NCBI GenBank assembly: GCA_030522415.1 | Contig: CM060105.1 | Location: 13,417,206 to 13,481,205 of the forward strand | DNA length: 64,000 bases | Direction: 5' to 3' | Source of the DNA: Channallabes apus | Lineage: Eukaryota > Chordata > Actinopteri > Siluriformes > Clariidae | Shown: one piece after another, positions 63,481-64,000 of the stretch | Layout of the letters: each line of letters opens with the position of its first letter | Numbering within the stretch: the first letter of the stretch is position 1 | The notes under the pieces: model-generated | Databases searched by the model: none | Told to the model about the DNA's origin: nothing | The model's input: only the letters and a program-made list of their open reading frames with translations | Made by a program: the position numbers and the translations under genes

Positions 63481-64000
63481 TATACTTATAGAAAGAGAAA
63501 TATCTGCTTTAATATAAACTAATGAAAAAAAAATATTAGATTATGTAATTCGTATGAGAAGTGAATTACTGTATAGGCGCGCTCACTGACGACGAGATGA
63601 CATGATCAGCACAGCCGTAACCAAAGGAATCACTAACTTATCAATGAATTATTAAAATGGTCAGAGTGAGTTTCCTGGCTGTTTTAACAAATATTTGAAG
63701 TAGATAACAGTAGCCCACATTTATAAAAGCATTTTTATTTATATAAAACTATAAATAAAAAAAATAATAATAATCCGGCATTTATTTTTAGGTGTGCCCG
63801 CTGCCACAGTTCTTCAGTAACAAACCTATAAAACATGTACATCTGTATGAATAAATTGTTTAAATGTGATCAGTGATTTATGTAAATGACTCAGTTTAGA
63901 TGTAAGTAAATGCTCCTTGCTATAGGGACTGACATCGGCGTGCTGAAAGATCTAATCTCTCATATCGGCGTGCGCGTTCATCTGACTTTAGATCAAAGTT
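63481..64000. other. Stretch without recognised gene
   Basis: AT-rich unique DNA. CATCGGCGTGC and TATCGGCGTGC occur at 63933 and 63963. Nothing else is recognised. Confidence 0.4.

Overview
The window reads as intergenic and intronic DNA of a ray-finned (teleost) fish. The evidence is the set of transposons: a BEL/Pao element, chromodomain Ty3/Gypsy elements, a DIRS element, L2- and Rex1-like LINEs, fish-type Tc1 elements and hAT miniature elements. There are also many CA and TA microsatellites and spliced exons of fish/vertebrate nuclear genes. No bacterial-type operons, rRNA genes or CRISPR arrays are visible.

Layout. 1-7.1 kb is a decayed plus-strand BEL/Pao element. Its integrase is split by a 1.2 kb retroposon that carries a 137-codon membrane-protein ORF and ends in the same 3' tail as a Rex1-like LINE elsewhere in the window. 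7.1-9.1 kb is unique DNA with an NRF1-type site and a possible first exon. 9.15-16.95 kb is a tandem array of a 3.58 kb unit: two near-identical copies plus a partial third. 17-20.9 kb holds remnants of a minus-strand fish gene (SAMD3-like C terminus) and a hAT miniature element with a perfect 8-bp target duplication. 20.9-26.5 kb is a BEL-type LTR broken by a minus-strand, mutated Gypsy element (Gypsy-1). 26.5-28.0 kb is a minus-strand LINE 5' part.

From 28.4 to 54.8 kb a minus-strand host gene can be followed through five exons with matching intron phases. They encode an N-terminal HSR/SP100-type domain, a basic linker and the start of a SAND domain (SP100/SP110/SP140/AIRE class). Its introns are swollen by transposons. 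One holds an intact plus-strand Gypsy (Gypsy-2, 30158-35317; identical LTRs, open gag and pol) inside a Tc1 remnant, next to a second Tc1. The other holds a four-level nest: Tc1, split by a DIRS element, split by Gypsy-3, split by a Rex1-like LINE, with a solo BEL-type LTR in the Tc1 arm. 55-64 kb has a possible upstream exon, an L2 LINE, a CCAAT/E2F-like promoter region, a second hAT miniature element and a nearly complete Tc1.

How the parts work. Gypsy-2 shows its whole expression programme in the DNA. A TATA box sits 31 nt before an 11-nt sequence that is complementary to the bases just after the LTR (Tf1/sushi-type self-priming). Gag and Pol are linked by a -1 frameshift signal (G GGA AAC, 7-nt spacer, 9-bp stem). 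Gypsy-1 keeps the same signals but its pol is broken. Start, end and splice positions were read by eye; family names come from motifs, not from searches.
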